A stretch of DNA of 64,000 bases from Streptomyces pilosus (GCF_014649835.1 NZ_BMTU01000003.1:558001-622000), one strand, 5' to 3'. Shown: positions 7,773 through 17,005, counted from the first letter of the stretch. Numbers and translations are program-made. The notes: generated by a model not told the origin, from the letters alone.

Positions 7773-7884
7773 TCCGTACGGGCAGAAGGCGGAGTTCACC
7801 CCGATGCAGGCGTCCGCCCGGGCAGAACCCTGCCCGGGCAGCGCGGAATTCAACCCGACTCAGCAGTCCGTCCGGGCGGTTCCG
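7713..7884. repeat. Three degenerate direct repeats at the convergent TadG-like/helicase gene ends
   Basis: Copies begin at 7713, 7791 and 7845. The first two (46 bp each) share a 28-bp block (7731-7758, 7809-7836) with one mismatch. The third is more diverged and forms the last codons and stop of the helicase gene. Read on the minus strand, the helicase ends R-T-A-E-S-G-stop, and the next copy reads R-T-P-A-S-G-stop, so the stop codon is conserved inside the repeat. Confidence 0.75.
7816..7839. terminator. Hairpin between convergent Tad operon and helicase
   Basis: GCCCGGGCA (7816-7824) and TGCCCGGGC (7831-7839) form a perfect 9-bp stem with a 6-nt loop. It sits inside the middle repeat copy and could end both transcripts. 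Confidence 0.6.
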
Positions 7885-10384
7885 ACTCCGTGGTCCCGTC
7901 CGTGCCGGCCGCGCCCGCCGTCCCCCCGGGCTTCTCGACCGGCGCGCCCTCCAGCAGCACCGTGAGCAGCCGCACCGCGCCCCGCTTGTGCAGGGGGTCG
8001 TTGCCGTTGCCGCACTTGGGGGACTGGATGCAGGAGGGGCAGCCCGCGTCGCACTCGCAGGAGGCGATGGCCTGGCGGGTGGCGGTGAGCCAGGAGCGGG
8101 CGGTGTGGAAGGCGCGTTCCGCGAAGCCCGCGCCGCCCGGGTGGCCGTCGTAGACGAAGACCGTCGGGAGCAGCGTGTCGGGGTGCAGCGGGACCGAGAC
8201 ACCGCCGATGTCCCAGCGGTCGCAGGTCGCGAAGAGCGGCAGCATGCCGATCGACGCGTGCTCGGCCGCGTGCAGCGCACCGCCGAGGATCTCCGGGCCG
8301 ATCCCGGCCCGGTCCAGCTGGTCCTCGGTGACCGTCCACCACACCGCGCGGGTGCGCAGCGTACGCGGAGGGAGGTCGAGCTTCGTCTCGCCCAGCACCT
8401 CGCCGGTGATGTGGCGCCGGCGCAGGAAGGAGACCACCTGGTTGGTGACCTCGACGGAGCCGTAGCAGAGGCGGCCGTCGCCCCAGGGGATTCCGGTGTC
8501 CGTCTCCAGCACGGAGATCGACGTCGTGTCCCGGGCCACCGTCGTGTAGGTGGGGCTCGCCCGCTCGACCAGCGCGACGGAGTCCTCCAGGTCCAGGGAG
8601 CGCACGAGATAGGTGAGGCCCTGGTGCAGGTGGACGGCGCCCTCGTGGACGCTCGTGTGGGCGGCGCCCGCGTCGACCGTGCCGAGCAGCCGTCCCGTCC
8701 CGGTCTCGACGACCTGCACGGGGCGGCCGCCCCCGCCGCGGATGTCGGTCAGGTCGGCGGCCCGTTCGCGCCGGGTCCAGTGCCAGGCCCTCGTCCGCCG
8801 GCGCAACAGCTTCGCTGCCTCCAGCTGCGGCAGGAGATCCTCGGTGGCCGGGCCGAAGAGGGCCAGGTCCTCCTCCGTCAGCGGAAGCTCCTCGGCCGCC
8901 GCGCACAGGTGCGGGGCGAGCACGTAGGGGTTGTCGGGATCGAGGACGGTGGACTCCACGGGCCGGTCGAAGAGCGCCTCGGGGTGGTGGACCAGGAAGG
9001 TGTCCAGGGGATCGTCGCGGGCGACCAGGACGGCGAGGGCCCCCTGCCCGGAGCGTCCCGCGCGGCCCGCCTGCTGCCACAGGGAGGCCCGGGTGCCCGG
9101 GTATCCGGCGATCACCACGGCGCCCAGGCCGGAGACGTCCACGCCGAGTTCGAGGGCGTTCGTCGCCGCGAGACCGAGGAGTTCACCGGAGTGCAGGGCG
9201 CGTTCGAGGGCGCGGCGCTCCTCGGGGAGGTAGCCGCCCCGGTACGCCGCGACCCGCCGGGCGAGTGAGCGGTCGACCTCCGCGAGGCGTTCCTGCGCGA
9301 TCACCGAGATCAGCTCGGCTCCGCGCCGGGAGCGCACGAAGGTCACCGAGCGGATGCCCTGCATGGTGAGGTCGGTCAGCAGGTCGGCGGCCTCGGCGGT
9401 CGCCGTACGGCGGACCGGGGCGCCCTTCTCGCCGTGCAGTTCGGTCAGCGGCGGCTCCCAGAGGGCGAACACCAGTTCACCGCGCGGTGAGGCGTCGTCG
9501 GCCACTTCCACCACCGGCAGGCCCGTGAGGCGGCCGGCGGCCACCGCGGGTTCGGCGGCGGTCGCGGAGGCCAGCAGGAACACGGGCGAGGCGCCGTAGC
9601 GGGCACACAGCCGCCGCAGCCGGCGCAGCACCTGCGCGACGTGCGAACCGAACACTCCCCGGTAGGTGTGGCACTCGTCGACGACGACGTACTTCAGCGA
9701 CTTCAGGAAGGAGGACCAGCGGGGATGGGACGGCAGGATTCCCCGGTGCAGCATGTCCGGGTTGGTCAGAACGTAGTTGGCGTACTGGCGGATCCACTCG
9801 CGTTCCTCGAACGGCGTGTCGCCGTCGAAGACCGCCGAGCGCACCGAATGGCCCAGTGGTTGTGAAAGTTCCTTCACGGATCGGCACTGGTCCGCGGCGA
9901 GGGCCTTCGTGGGGGCCAGGTAGAGGGCGGTCGCCCCGCGGCCGTTCGGGGCCTCGGAGCCGTCCAGGAGCGTGGACAGGACCGGTGCGAGGTACGCCAG
10001 GGACTTGCCGGACGCGGTGCCGGTGGCGACCACGACCGACTCGCCGTCCAGGGCGTGCCCGGCGGCGCGTGCCTGGTGGGCCCAGGGCCGGTCGATGCCC
10101 GCCGCCCGCACGGCGGCGACGACCTCCGCGCGGATCCGGTCCGGCCAGGCGGCATGGCGGCCCGCACGCGGGGGCAAGTGCTCCGTATGAGTGATGCGCG
10201 AAGCCCTGCTCGGTCCGGACGCGAGCCGGTCCAGGACGGCGTCCGGCGCGGTCCTGGACGGCGTGTCCGCCGGGGGTCGATCGGATCGGTGATTCTCGGC
10301 CATCGGCACCGAGTGTGTCACTGGCGTGACGGACAATGGGGCCAAGGCGTCGTGCACGCCTGCCGGTAAGTGATTGAATGCCAT
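7850..10384 (-). CDS. DEAD/DEAH-box helicase with DUF1998 (MrfA/YprA-like)
   Basis: The protein is 844 aa. Two RecA domains carry motif I (ATGTASGKSLAY, about 125), motif II DECH (VVVDECHTYRG), motif III SAT and motif VI QQAGRAGRSGQG. The C-terminal half is the DUF1998/MZB region with a four-cysteine cluster (CECDAGCPSCIQSPKC) near residue 790. This combination is that of Bacillus MrfA and yeast Hrq1, 3'-5' helicases linked to repair of mitomycin-type damage; a repair role here is inferred from the family. The gene is divergent from bldG. The start is uncertain: ATG 10384 gives the longest conserved-looking N-terminus, ATG 10303 is an alternative, and neither has a clear ribosome site. Confidence 0.88.
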   Translation of the reverse strand: MAFNHLPAGVHDALAPLSVTPVTHSVPMAENHRSDRPPADTPSRTAPDAVLDRLASGPSRASRITHTEHLPPRAGRHAAWPDRIRAEVVAAVRAAGIDRPWAHQARAAGHALDGESVVVATGTASGKSLAYLAPVLSTLLDGSEAPNGRGATALYLAPTKALAADQCRSVKELSQPLGHSVRSAVFDGDTPFEEREWIRQYANYVLTNPDMLHRGILPSHPRWSSFLKSLKYVVVDECHTYRGVFGSHVAQVLRRLRRLCARYGASPVFLLASATAAEPAVAAGRLTGLPVVEVADDASPRGELVFALWEPPLTELHGEKGAPVRRTATAEAADLLTDLTMQGIRSVTFVRSRRGAELISVIAQERLAEVDRSLARRVAAYRGGYLPEERRALERALHSGELLGLAATNALELGVDVSGLGAVVIAGYPGTRASLWQQAGRAGRSGQGALAVLVARDDPLDTFLVHHPEALFDRPVESTVLDPDNPYVLAPHLCAAAEELPLTEEDLALFGPATEDLLPQLEAAKLLRRRTRAWHWTRRERAADLTDIRGGGGRPVQVVETGTGRLLGTVDAGAAHTSVHEGAVHLHQGLTYLVRSLDLEDSVALVERASPTYTTVARDTTSISVLETDTGIPWGDGRLCYGSVEVTNQVVSFLRRRHITGEVLGETKLDLPPRTLRTRAVWWTVTEDQLDRAGIGPEILGGALHAAEHASIGMLPLFATCDRWDIGGVSVPLHPDTLLPTVFVYDGHPGGAGFAERAFHTARSWLTATRQAIASCECDAGCPSCIQSPKCGNGNDPLHKRGAVRLLTVLLEGAPVEKPGGTAGAAGTDGTTESEPPGRTAESG

Positions 10385-10463
10385 CGCGGCTGGCGAACCG
10401 TCCCGGGGGCTGAGCCGAGATGCCCCAAGGGCGACCGCTCGATAGCTAGGTGCTGGAGGATCC

Positions 10464-10805
10464 GTGGACCTGTCCCTGTCGACCGAGACCATGGGCGATC
10501 GCACGATCGTCAGGGTCGGTGGCGAAATCGACGTATATACCGCGCCCAAGCTGCGCGAGCAGCTGGTCGAGCTGGTGAATGACGGCAGTTTCCACCTTGT
10601 CGTCGACATGGAAGGTGTGGACTTCCTCGACTCCACCGGACTCGGCGTGCTGGTCGGCGGCCTGAAGCGGGTACGAGCCCATGAGGGCTCGCTGCGCCTG
10701 GTCTGCAACCAGGAGCGCATTCTCAAGATTTTCCGCATCACCGGCCTCACCAAGGTGTTCCCGATCCACACCTCGGTCGAGGAGGCGGTGGCGGCGACCG
10801 ACTGA
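10464..10805 (+). CDS. bldG: Anti-anti-sigma factor BldG
   Basis: This 113-aa STAS-domain protein is of the SpoIIAA type. The phosphorylatable serine is Ser57 in [11 protein letters not shown]. It starts at GTG 10464 with GGAGG upstream. BldG is required in Streptomyces for aerial growth and antibiotic production; its phosphorylation state decides which anti-sigma factor it binds. The anti-sigma gene 110 nt downstream is its usual partner, and the pair is bounded by a 12-bp hairpin. Confidence 0.96.
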   Translation: MDLSLSTETMGDRTIVRVGGEIDVYTAPKLREQLVELVNDGSFHLVVDMEGVDFLDSTGLGVLVGGLKRVRAHEGSLRLVCNQERILKIFRITGLTKVFPIHTSVEEAVAATD

Positions 10806-10915
10806 CCAGCCCGCTCCCGGGCCCCGTGCCCGGGCGGGGGAGAGAACCATGAGGAGGGCCGGGCCCGAAGCGGCCCGGCCTCCCCACAGCACGCCCGTAG
10901 TCGCGAGGGGGATGC

Positions 10916-11353
10916 ATGGCCACCGTCGAACTCCGCTTCAGCGCGCTGCCCGAACACGTCAGGACCGCCCGTCTCGTGGCGGCGGCGGTGGCGCGCAGGG
11001 CCGGAGTGGACGAGGCCGTCCTCGACGAGGTCCGGCTCGCCGTCGGTGAGGCGTGCTCCCGGGCCGTGGGACTTCACCAGCACGGGGACATCTCGGCGCC
11101 CGTGAAGGTGCTGCTGATCGAGGAGGAGAAGCAGTTCTCCATCGAGGTCGGCGACGAGGCGCCCCACGCGGTCCCGGGCGGGCGCGCGCCCGGCGACGGG
11201 GCGGGCCCCGCGGACGTCGAGACCGAGGAGGACGAGATGGGCCTCGCGGTCATCAGCGGCCTCGTCGACGACGTCGAGGTCAGTGCGGGGGAGCACGGCG
11301 GATCCATCCGCATGCGGTGGCCCACCGCGCCGCCGGCCACCCTCCTCGCCTGA
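10916..11353 (+). CDS. Anti-sigma factor of the BldG operon (HATPase_c)
   Basis: The protein is 145 aa, a GHKL ATPase/kinase of the SpoIIAB/RsbW type. The N box is LDEVRLAVGEACSRAV at about 40-55; the C-terminal G region is GLAVISGLVDDVEVS. The stretch at about 85-105 is acidic and Gly/Pro rich, as in the S. coelicolor counterpart next to bldG. Start ATG 10916 follows GAGGGGG. It presumably phosphorylates or sequesters BldG and an unidentified sigma factor; no sigma gene is nearby. Confidence 0.9.
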   Translation: MATVELRFSALPEHVRTARLVAAAVARRAGVDEAVLDEVRLAVGEACSRAVGLHQHGDISAPVKVLLIEEEKQFSIEVGDEAPHAVPGGRAPGDGAGPADVETEEDEMGLAVISGLVDDVEVSAGEHGGSIRMRWPTAPPATLLA

Positions 11354-11382
11354 CCCGGTTCACCCGGACGGCGACCGTTCTT

Positions 11383-11411
11383 CCGAAGGGCCCCCTCGTG
11401 GGGCCCTTCGG
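11383..11411 (+). terminator. Terminator of the bldG operon
   Basis: CCGAAGGGCCCC (11383-11394) and GGGGCCCTTCGG (11400-11411) form a perfect 12-bp stem with a 5-nt loop, 30 nt past the anti-sigma stop. Confidence 0.85.
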
Positions 11412-11462
11412 CATGTGCGGGTCCCGCCGACCGCGCCTACAGTGGTCACGAGCATTGATCGC

Positions 11463-11602
11463 GTGAATTCCTTCACGATCGATCCGTGCTCCGTAATTGC
11501 GATCACAGGAATGCCTCAAAGGCATTACCGATTACGGACCGCCGGCCACCCGGCGATCAATGGGAAGAGTGCGCGCAGGCCATTTTACATTTCGCGCACT
11601 CT
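11463..11602 (+). promoter_or_regulatory. Structured region upstream of hppA (possible leader RNA)
   Basis: The 262-nt stretch between the bldG terminator and hppA has no gene but three nested or serial hairpins. GTGAA/TTCAC is at 11463-11476. TCCGTAAT (11490-11497) pairs with ATTACGGA (11531-11538) and encloses AATGCCT (11510-11516)/AGGCATT (11520-11526). AGAGTGCGCG (11566-11575) pairs with CGCGCACTCT (11593-11602) and is followed by GTTTTG. The last hairpin looks like a terminator 72 nt before the hppA start, so the arrangement could be an attenuator or an operator set. The transcription start is unknown. Confidence 0.4.
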
Positions 11603-11673
11603 GTTTTGATCAGGTTCCGGTACCTACAATCCCGTCCACATCTTGAGCTCAGCCCAAGCGTCAAGGAGGACGA

Positions 11674-14088
11674 ATGGCGGGGCTTTCCATCTCATACGAG
11701 TCGGGCCGACCCACATCCCTCGCGGCCGCCGTGCTGACCGACGACAACCGCCTGCTCGTGGTGGTCATCGGGGTCGTCGCGCTGGCGGCGCTCGTGGTCG
11801 CGGCAGTCCTGGTGCGCCAGGTGCTCGCGGCCGGCGAGGGCACCGACAGCATGAAGAAGATCGCCGCAGCGGTCCAGGAGGGCGCGAACGCCTATCTGGC
11901 CCGGCAACTGCGCACCCTCGGCGTATTCGCCGTGATCGTGTTCTTCCTGCTCATGCTGCTGCCCGCGGACGACTGGAATCAGCGTGCCGGGCGGTCGGTG
12001 TTCTTCTTGATCGGAGCGGCGTTCTCAGCGGCCACCGGCTATATCGGTATGTGGCTCGCCGTACGCACCAATGTCCGGGTCGCGGCGGCGGCCCGCGAAG
12101 CGACTCCGGCCGAGGGAGAACCGGAAAAGGATCTCACCACCGTCTCCCACAAGGCGATGAAGATCGCTTTTCGCACGGGCGGTGTCGTCGGCATGTTCAC
12201 CGTGGGCCTCGGCCTGCTCGGCGCCTCCTGCGTGGTGCTGGTGTACGCGGCCGACGCTCCGAAGGTGCTCGAGGGGTTCGGTCTGGGCGCCGCGCTGATC
12301 GCGATGTTCATGCGGGTCGGCGGCGGCATCTTCACCAAGGCCGCCGACGTCGGCGCCGACCTGGTCGGAAAGGTCGAACAGGGCATTCCGGAGGACGATC
12401 CGCGCAATGCCGCGACCATCGCCGACAACGTGGGCGACAACGTCGGCGACTGCGCGGGCATGGCGGCCGACCTCTTCGAGTCGTACGCCGTCACCCTGGT
12501 GGCCGCGCTGATCCTCGGCACCGCGGCGTTCGGCGACGCGGGGCTCGCCTTCCCGCTCCTCGTGCCCGCCATCGGTGTCCTCACCGCCATGATCGGGATC
12601 TTCGCCGTGGCGCCGAGGCGCGCCGACCGCAGCGGCATGAGCGCGATCAACCGGGGATTCTTCATCTCCGCGGTGATCTCGCTCGTGCTGGTCGCGATCG
12701 CCGTGTTCACCTACCTGCCGTCCTCGTACGCCGACCTGGACGGCGTCACCGACGAGGCGATCCTGGGCAAGGGCGGCGACCCGCGGATCCTGGCCCTCGT
12801 CGCGGTGGGCATCGGCATCCTGCTCGCCGCCCTGATCCAGCAGCTCACCGGATACTTCACCGAGACCACCCGGCGTCCCGTCCGGGACATCGGCAAGACC
12901 TCGCTCACCGGCCCGGCCACCGTCATCCTGTCCGGCATCTCCCTCGGTCTGGAATCGGCCGTCTACACCGCCCTGCTGATCGGGCTCGGTGTGTACGGGG
13001 CGTTCCTGCTCGGCGGCACGTCGATCATGCTGGCGCTGTTCGCGGTGGCGCTGGCCGGCACCGGGCTGCTCACCACGGTCGGCGTGATCGTCGCCATGGA
13101 CACCTTCGGCCCGGTCTCCGACAACGCGCAGGGCATCGCCGAGATGTCCGGCGACGTCGTGGGCGCCGGCGCCCAGGTGCTCACCGACCTGGACGCGGTC
13201 GGCAACACCACCAAGGCCATCACCAAGGGCATCGCCATCGCCACCGCCGTGCTGGCGGCGGCGGCGCTGTTCGGCTCGTACCGGGACGCCATCACCACCG
13301 GCGCGAGAGACGTGGGCGAACGGCTCAGCGGCGAGGGCGTGCCCATGAGCCTGATGATGGACATCTCCCAGCCCAACAACCTCGTCGGCCTGATCGCGGG
13401 CGCGGCGGTCGTCTTCCTCTTCTCGGGGCTGGCGATCAACGCGGTGTCACGGTCGGCGGGTTCGGTGGTCTACGAGGTGCGGCGGCAGTTCCGCGAGAAG
13501 CCCGGGATCATGGACTACAGCGAGAAACCGGAGTACGGCAAGGTCGTCGACATCTGCACCAAGGACGCCCTGCGCGAACTCGCCACTCCCGGTCTGCTCG
13601 CCGTGATGGCGCCCATCTTCATCGGGTTCACGCTCGGCGTCGGCGCCCTGGGCGCCTTCCTCGCGGGCGCGATCGGCGCGGGCACGCTGATGGCGGTGTT
13701 CCTCGCCAACTCCGGTGGCGCCTGGGACAACGCCAAGAAACTCGTCGAGGACGGCCACCACGGCGGCAAGGGCAGCGAGGCCCATGAGGCCACCGTCATC
13801 GGCGACACCGTCGGCGACCCCTTCAAGGACACCGCGGGGCCCGCGATCAACCCGCTGCTGAAGGTGATGAACCTGGTGGCGCTGCTCATCGCGCCCGCGG
13901 TCATCAAGTTCTCCTACGGCGCCGACGAGAGCGTCGGGGCGAGAGTGCTCGTCGCGGTCCTCTCGCTGCTCGTCATCGTCGGCGCGGTGTACGTCTCGAA
14001 GCGGCGCGGCATCGCCGCGGACGACGAGGACGACGAGGGCGAGGCGGAACCGGAGCCCAAGTCGCCGGATCCGGCGGTGGTTTCCTAG
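11674..14088 (+). CDS. hppA: Membrane-bound proton-translocating pyrophosphatase, K+-independent type
   Basis: The protein is 804 aa with about 16 predicted membrane helices. It couples pyrophosphate hydrolysis to H+ export across the membrane. The catalytic loop ADVGADLVGKVEQ and DDPRNAATIADNVGDNVGDC lie near 225-260, with further Asp-rich loops DTFGPVSDNAQGIAEMSGD and the C-terminal GDTVGDPFKDTAGPAINPLLK. GNTTKA carries Lys at the position that distinguishes K+-independent enzymes from K+-dependent ones (Ala). Start ATG 11674 follows AAGGAGG. The acidic C-terminal tail is cytoplasmic. A soluble pyrophosphatase (ppa) lies elsewhere in the window. Confidence 0.96.
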   Translation: MAGLSISYESGRPTSLAAAVLTDDNRLLVVVIGVVALAALVVAAVLVRQVLAAGEGTDSMKKIAAAVQEGANAYLARQLRTLGVFAVIVFFLLMLLPADDWNQRAGRSVFFLIGAAFSAATGYIGMWLAVRTNVRVAAAAREATPAEGEPEKDLTTVSHKAMKIAFRTGGVVGMFTVGLGLLGASCVVLVYAADAPKVLEGFGLGAALIAMFMRVGGGIFTKAADVGADLVGKVEQGIPEDDPRNAATIADNVGDNVGDCAGMAADLFESYAVTLVAALILGTAAFGDAGLAFPLLVPAIGVLTAMIGIFAVAPRRADRSGMSAINRGFFISAVISLVLVAIAVFTYLPSSYADLDGVTDEAILGKGGDPRILALVAVGIGILLAALIQQLTGYFTETTRRPVRDIGKTSLTGPATVILSGISLGLESAVYTALLIGLGVYGAFLLGGTSIMLALFAVALAGTGLLTTVGVIVAMDTFGPVSDNAQGIAEMSGDVVGAGAQVLTDLDAVGNTTKAITKGIAIATAVLAAAALFGSYRDAITTGARDVGERLSGEGVPMSLMMDISQPNNLVGLIAGAAVVFLFSGLAINAVSRSAGSVVYEVRRQFREKPGIMDYSEKPEYGKVVDICTKDALRELATPGLLAVMAPIFIGFTLGVGALGAFLAGAIGAGTLMAVFLANSGGAWDNAKKLVEDGHHGGKGSEAHEATVIGDTVGDPFKDTAGPAINPLLKVMNLVALLIAPAVIKFSYGADESVGARVLVAVLSLLVIVGAVYVSKRRGIAADDEDDEGEAEPEPKSPDPAVVS

Positions 14089-14112
14089 CCGCGGACGGCG
14101 AGCACCGGGTCA

Positions 14113-14158
14113 AGGTGAGGGCGGACGGCGCGTTTTGACGCGCCGTCCGCCCTCACCT
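14113..14158 (+). terminator. 21-bp perfect hairpin after hppA
   Basis: Arms 14113-14133 and 14138-14158 pair without a mismatch around a TTTG loop, 24 nt past the hppA stop. This is the longest uninterrupted stem in the window. Confidence 0.9.
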
Positions 14159-14299
14159 CTGCTTTCTCCCGCTGCCGTGAGCCTTCTCTCTCTTGGTGCA
14201 AATGGCTTCAAAAAGTGTCTTAACGGACGTTCGACGGGTGGGTGTAGTCCATCTGGCGTGTATGTTCCGGGGCCGAAGGCCATGGAAGGGACCAATCCG

Positions 14300-14872
14300 G
14301 TGAACAAGAAGCTCGCGGCCGCACTGTCCGGCGGTGCGGTACTGGTACTGGCGCTGACGGGATGCGGCGGCGACGACGGCAACGAGAAGCTCGACGCCTG
14401 GGCGAAGGAGGTCTGCGACTCGGTGCAGCCGCAGGCCGCCAAGATCAGGTCGGCCAACGCCGCGATCCAGAAGGAGACCTCGGACAACAGCACGCCGGCA
14501 GAGGTCCAGAAGGCCGACTCCAAGGCCTTCCAGGACATGTCCGACGCCTACAAGGCGATCGGCGCCGCCGTGAACGAGGCCGGAGCGCCGGACGTCGAGG
14601 ACGGCGAGAAGAAGCAGACGGACGCGGTCAAGGAGCTCAACGGCATCTCCGCCTCCTACGCCTCGCTGAAGAAGCAGGTCGACGGCCTCGACACGGCTGA
14701 CCAGGCGGAGTTCGCGGACGGTCTGAAGGACATCGCCAGTGAGCTGGACAAGCTGAGCAAGAGCGGCAACGACGCCCTCAGCGCACTGGAGGAGGGCGAG
14801 GTCGGCGAGGCGATGTCCCGTCAGGCCAGCTGCCAGACGGCCACCGAGTCGGCCGGAGCCACCCGGAGCTGA
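14300..14872 (+). CDS. Small secreted lipoprotein, helical
   Basis: The product is 190 aa from GTG 14300, which has GGAAGGG 9 nt upstream; ATG 14282 in frame has none. The N-terminus MNKKLAAALSGGAVLVLALTGC is a type II signal with lipobox LTGC. The mature part has many Lys, Asp and Ala and is predicted to be an all-helical bundle with a late cysteine (RQASCQTATE). It is isolated between two strong terminators, so it is monocistronic. No function is recognised. Confidence 0.8.
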   Translation: MNKKLAAALSGGAVLVLALTGCGGDDGNEKLDAWAKEVCDSVQPQAAKIRSANAAIQKETSDNSTPAEVQKADSKAFQDMSDAYKAIGAAVNEAGAPDVEDGEKKQTDAVKELNGISASYASLKKQVDGLDTADQAEFADGLKDIASELDKLSKSGNDALSALEEGEVGEAMSRQASCQTATESAGATRS

Positions 14873-14886
14873 CCCGGCGACAGCGC

Positions 14887-14926
14887 ACGCGGGGACCCGG
14901 CGCCGACCGGCGCCGGGTCCCCGCGT
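14887..14926 (+). terminator. 18-bp perfect hairpin after the lipoprotein gene
   Basis: Arms 14887-14904 and 14909-14926 pair perfectly around GACC, 14 nt past the stop. Confidence 0.9.
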
Positions 14927-15039
14927 CCGTCGGTACGGCCCCCGGTGCCCGCGGGTCCGGCGCCGGCAGCCGTACGTACGGCGCCCGGCGGCCGGGACGC
15001 GGGGCGCGCCGGGTGGAGGCGGCGGCCACAATGGAGGGC

Positions 15040-16560
15040 GTGAGTGACGCCAGCCTGCCGCCCCTGCCCTCGTCCGACCGTCCCGAAGCCGCCGCCCGGC
15101 TGAGGGACGCGCTGCTCGGAGCCTCCTTCACCGCCGACGGACTGCTCGAACTGCTCGGCGCTCCCGCGTACGCGGCGCTGGCCCGCAGCGAGACGGTTCC
15201 CGCGCTCCGGGCCACCCGCGGGGACACCCCGCTGGAGACGCTCGTACGCCTGTTCCTGTTGCAGCAGCCGGTGCCGCGCACGCGCGTGGCCGGCGTCCTG
15301 CCCGTCGACGTCTGCCTGCAGGCGGGCTGGCTGACCCTGACCGGCGAGGACGGGCTCGCCGCGACCGTGGACGTACGTCCGTACGGGGGGCCGGACGGCG
15401 AGGACTGGTTCATCGTCTCCGACCTCGGCTGCGCGGTCGGCGGCGCCGGAGGCATCGGCAGCCGGGACGAGGGCGTGGTGCTCGGTGTCGGCGGCGCGTC
15501 CATGACCCTGGCCGGCGTCACCGTCCGTACGCCCGTGGGCTCCGCGCTCGATCTCGGCACCGGCTCCGGCATCCAGGCGCTGCACGCCGCCCGGCACGCC
15601 ACCCGCGTGACCGCCACCGACGTGAACCCGCGCGCGCTGCACATCACCGCGCTCACCCTGGCCCTGTCCGGCGCGCCGGCCGCCGACCTGCGTGAGGGGT
15701 CGCTGTTCGCCCCCGTCCGGGACGGCGAGACGTACGACCTGATCGTGTCCAACCCGCCCTTCGTGATCTCGCCGGGCGCCCGGCTCACCTACCGCGACGG
15801 CGGGATGGGCGGGGACGATCTGTGCCGCACGATCGTTCAGCAGGCGGGGGGACGGCTGAACGGGGGCGGGTTCGCGCAGTTCCTCGCCAACTGGCAGCAC
15901 GTCGAGGGGGAGGACTGGCAGGACAGGCTCAGGTCGTGGGTACCGCGCGGGTGCGACGCGTGGATCGTGCAGCGCGAGGTGCAGGACATCACCCAGTACG
16001 CCGAGCTGTGGCTCCGTGACGCGGGCGACCACCGCGGCGACGAGACCGCGTACCGGGCACGGTACGACGCGTGGCTGGACGAGTTCGAGGCGCGCAAGGT
16101 GAAGGCGGTCGGCTTCGGCTGGATCACGCTGCGCAGGTCGGACGCCGCCGCGCCGTCGGTCACGGTGGAGGAGTGGCCGCACCCGGTCGAGCAGCCGCTC
16201 GGCGAGACGGTCCGGGCGCACTTCGACCGGGTCGACTACCTGCGGGCGCACGACGACGCGGCGCTGCTGGAGGCGCGCTTCGCGCTGGCCGCGGAGGTCG
16301 TGCAGGAGCAGGTCGGGCTGCCCGGAGCGGAGGACCCGGAGCACGTCGTGCTGCGGCAGAACCGCGGCATGCGCCGGGCCACCCGGGTGGACACCATCGG
16401 CGCGGGGTTCGCGGGCGTGTGCGACGGCACGATGAGCGCGGGCCGGATCCTGGACGCCATCGCCCAGCTGCTGGGCGAGGACCCGGTCCTGCTGCGCGAC
16501 CGGGTGCCGGCCCAGATCCGGCTGCTGGTGGAGCAGGGGTTCCTGGAGCCCGCAGGCTGA
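15040..16560 (+). CDS. Class I SAM-dependent methyltransferase (RsmC/HemK-like, NPPF type)
   Basis: The product is 506 aa from GTG 15040. A helical N-terminal domain (residues 1-150) is followed by the SAM-binding motif LDLGTGSGIQALHAA near 170, the acidic motif TATDVNPRALHITALTLAL and the catalytic-type motif SNPPFVIS near 238. A C-terminal winged-helix-like region of about 150 aa includes a repeated leucine pattern. NPPF is typical of N6-adenine or N5-glutamine methyltransferases, so an RNA or translation-factor substrate is likely but not known. At the chosen start, CACAAT lies 7 nt upstream, like a leaderless -10, and GGAGG overlaps. ATG 15031 and GTG 15013 are alternatives. Confidence 0.85.
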   Translation: MSDASLPPLPSSDRPEAAARLRDALLGASFTADGLLELLGAPAYAALARSETVPALRATRGDTPLETLVRLFLLQQPVPRTRVAGVLPVDVCLQAGWLTLTGEDGLAATVDVRPYGGPDGEDWFIVSDLGCAVGGAGGIGSRDEGVVLGVGGASMTLAGVTVRTPVGSALDLGTGSGIQALHAARHATRVTATDVNPRALHITALTLALSGAPAADLREGSLFAPVRDGETYDLIVSNPPFVISPGARLTYRDGGMGGDDLCRTIVQQAGGRLNGGGFAQFLANWQHVEGEDWQDRLRSWVPRGCDAWIVQREVQDITQYAELWLRDAGDHRGDETAYRARYDAWLDEFEARKVKAVGFGWITLRRSDAAAPSVTVEEWPHPVEQPLGETVRAHFDRVDYLRAHDDAALLEARFALAAEVVQEQVGLPGAEDPEHVVLRQNRGMRRATRVDTIGAGFAGVCDGTMSAGRILDAIAQLLGEDPVLLRDRVPAQIRLLVEQGFLEPAG

Positions 16561-16807
16561 GGCGGGAGGGACGCCGGCGGCCCGTGGGGCACGGGGTACC
16601 TGTGTCCCGCACCACCCGCGGACCCTTTTTCACAGCGTTCCGGAGCTGCTGCGGCGGTCCCTCGCATCGGTTCCGGCCGGGTCGCGGGGCCCCGTGGCCC
16701 CCGCGTTCACCTCCGGTTCGCCCGCGCGCCGTCCGGGCGTGGCAGCGTCACGCCCGGGCCGTCGCCGACGGACGGCACGGCGGACGGAAAGAGGGGCGCG
16801 GGCGACG

Positions 16808-17005
16808 ATGGAGAGCGGACCGGCGATCTTCGCGGGGATGGTGTTCTGCCTGTTCGGGGCCGCGTTGCTGGCCTGGACCGTGACCCGCGCGCGACAGCAC
16901 CGCCCGGTCGCCCAGGGTGTGAGCCCGGTCGCATCGATCACCGTCGCCGGGCTCGCCGCGGTGATCATCCTGGCCCTCGGCGCGTGGTGCTTCACCCGCC
17001 TGTGA
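16808..17005 (+). CDS. Small two-helix membrane protein
   Basis: The protein is 65 aa. Two hydrophobic segments (IFAGMVFCLFGAALLAWTV and ITVAGLAAVIILALGAWCF) flank a basic loop (TRARQHRP), so both ends probably face the same side. GAGGGG lies about 11 nt before ATG 16808. It sits upstream of topA in the same direction. No family recognised. Confidence 0.65.
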   Translation: MESGPAIFAGMVFCLFGAALLAWTVTRARQHRPVAQGVSPVASITVAGLAAVIILALGAWCFTRL

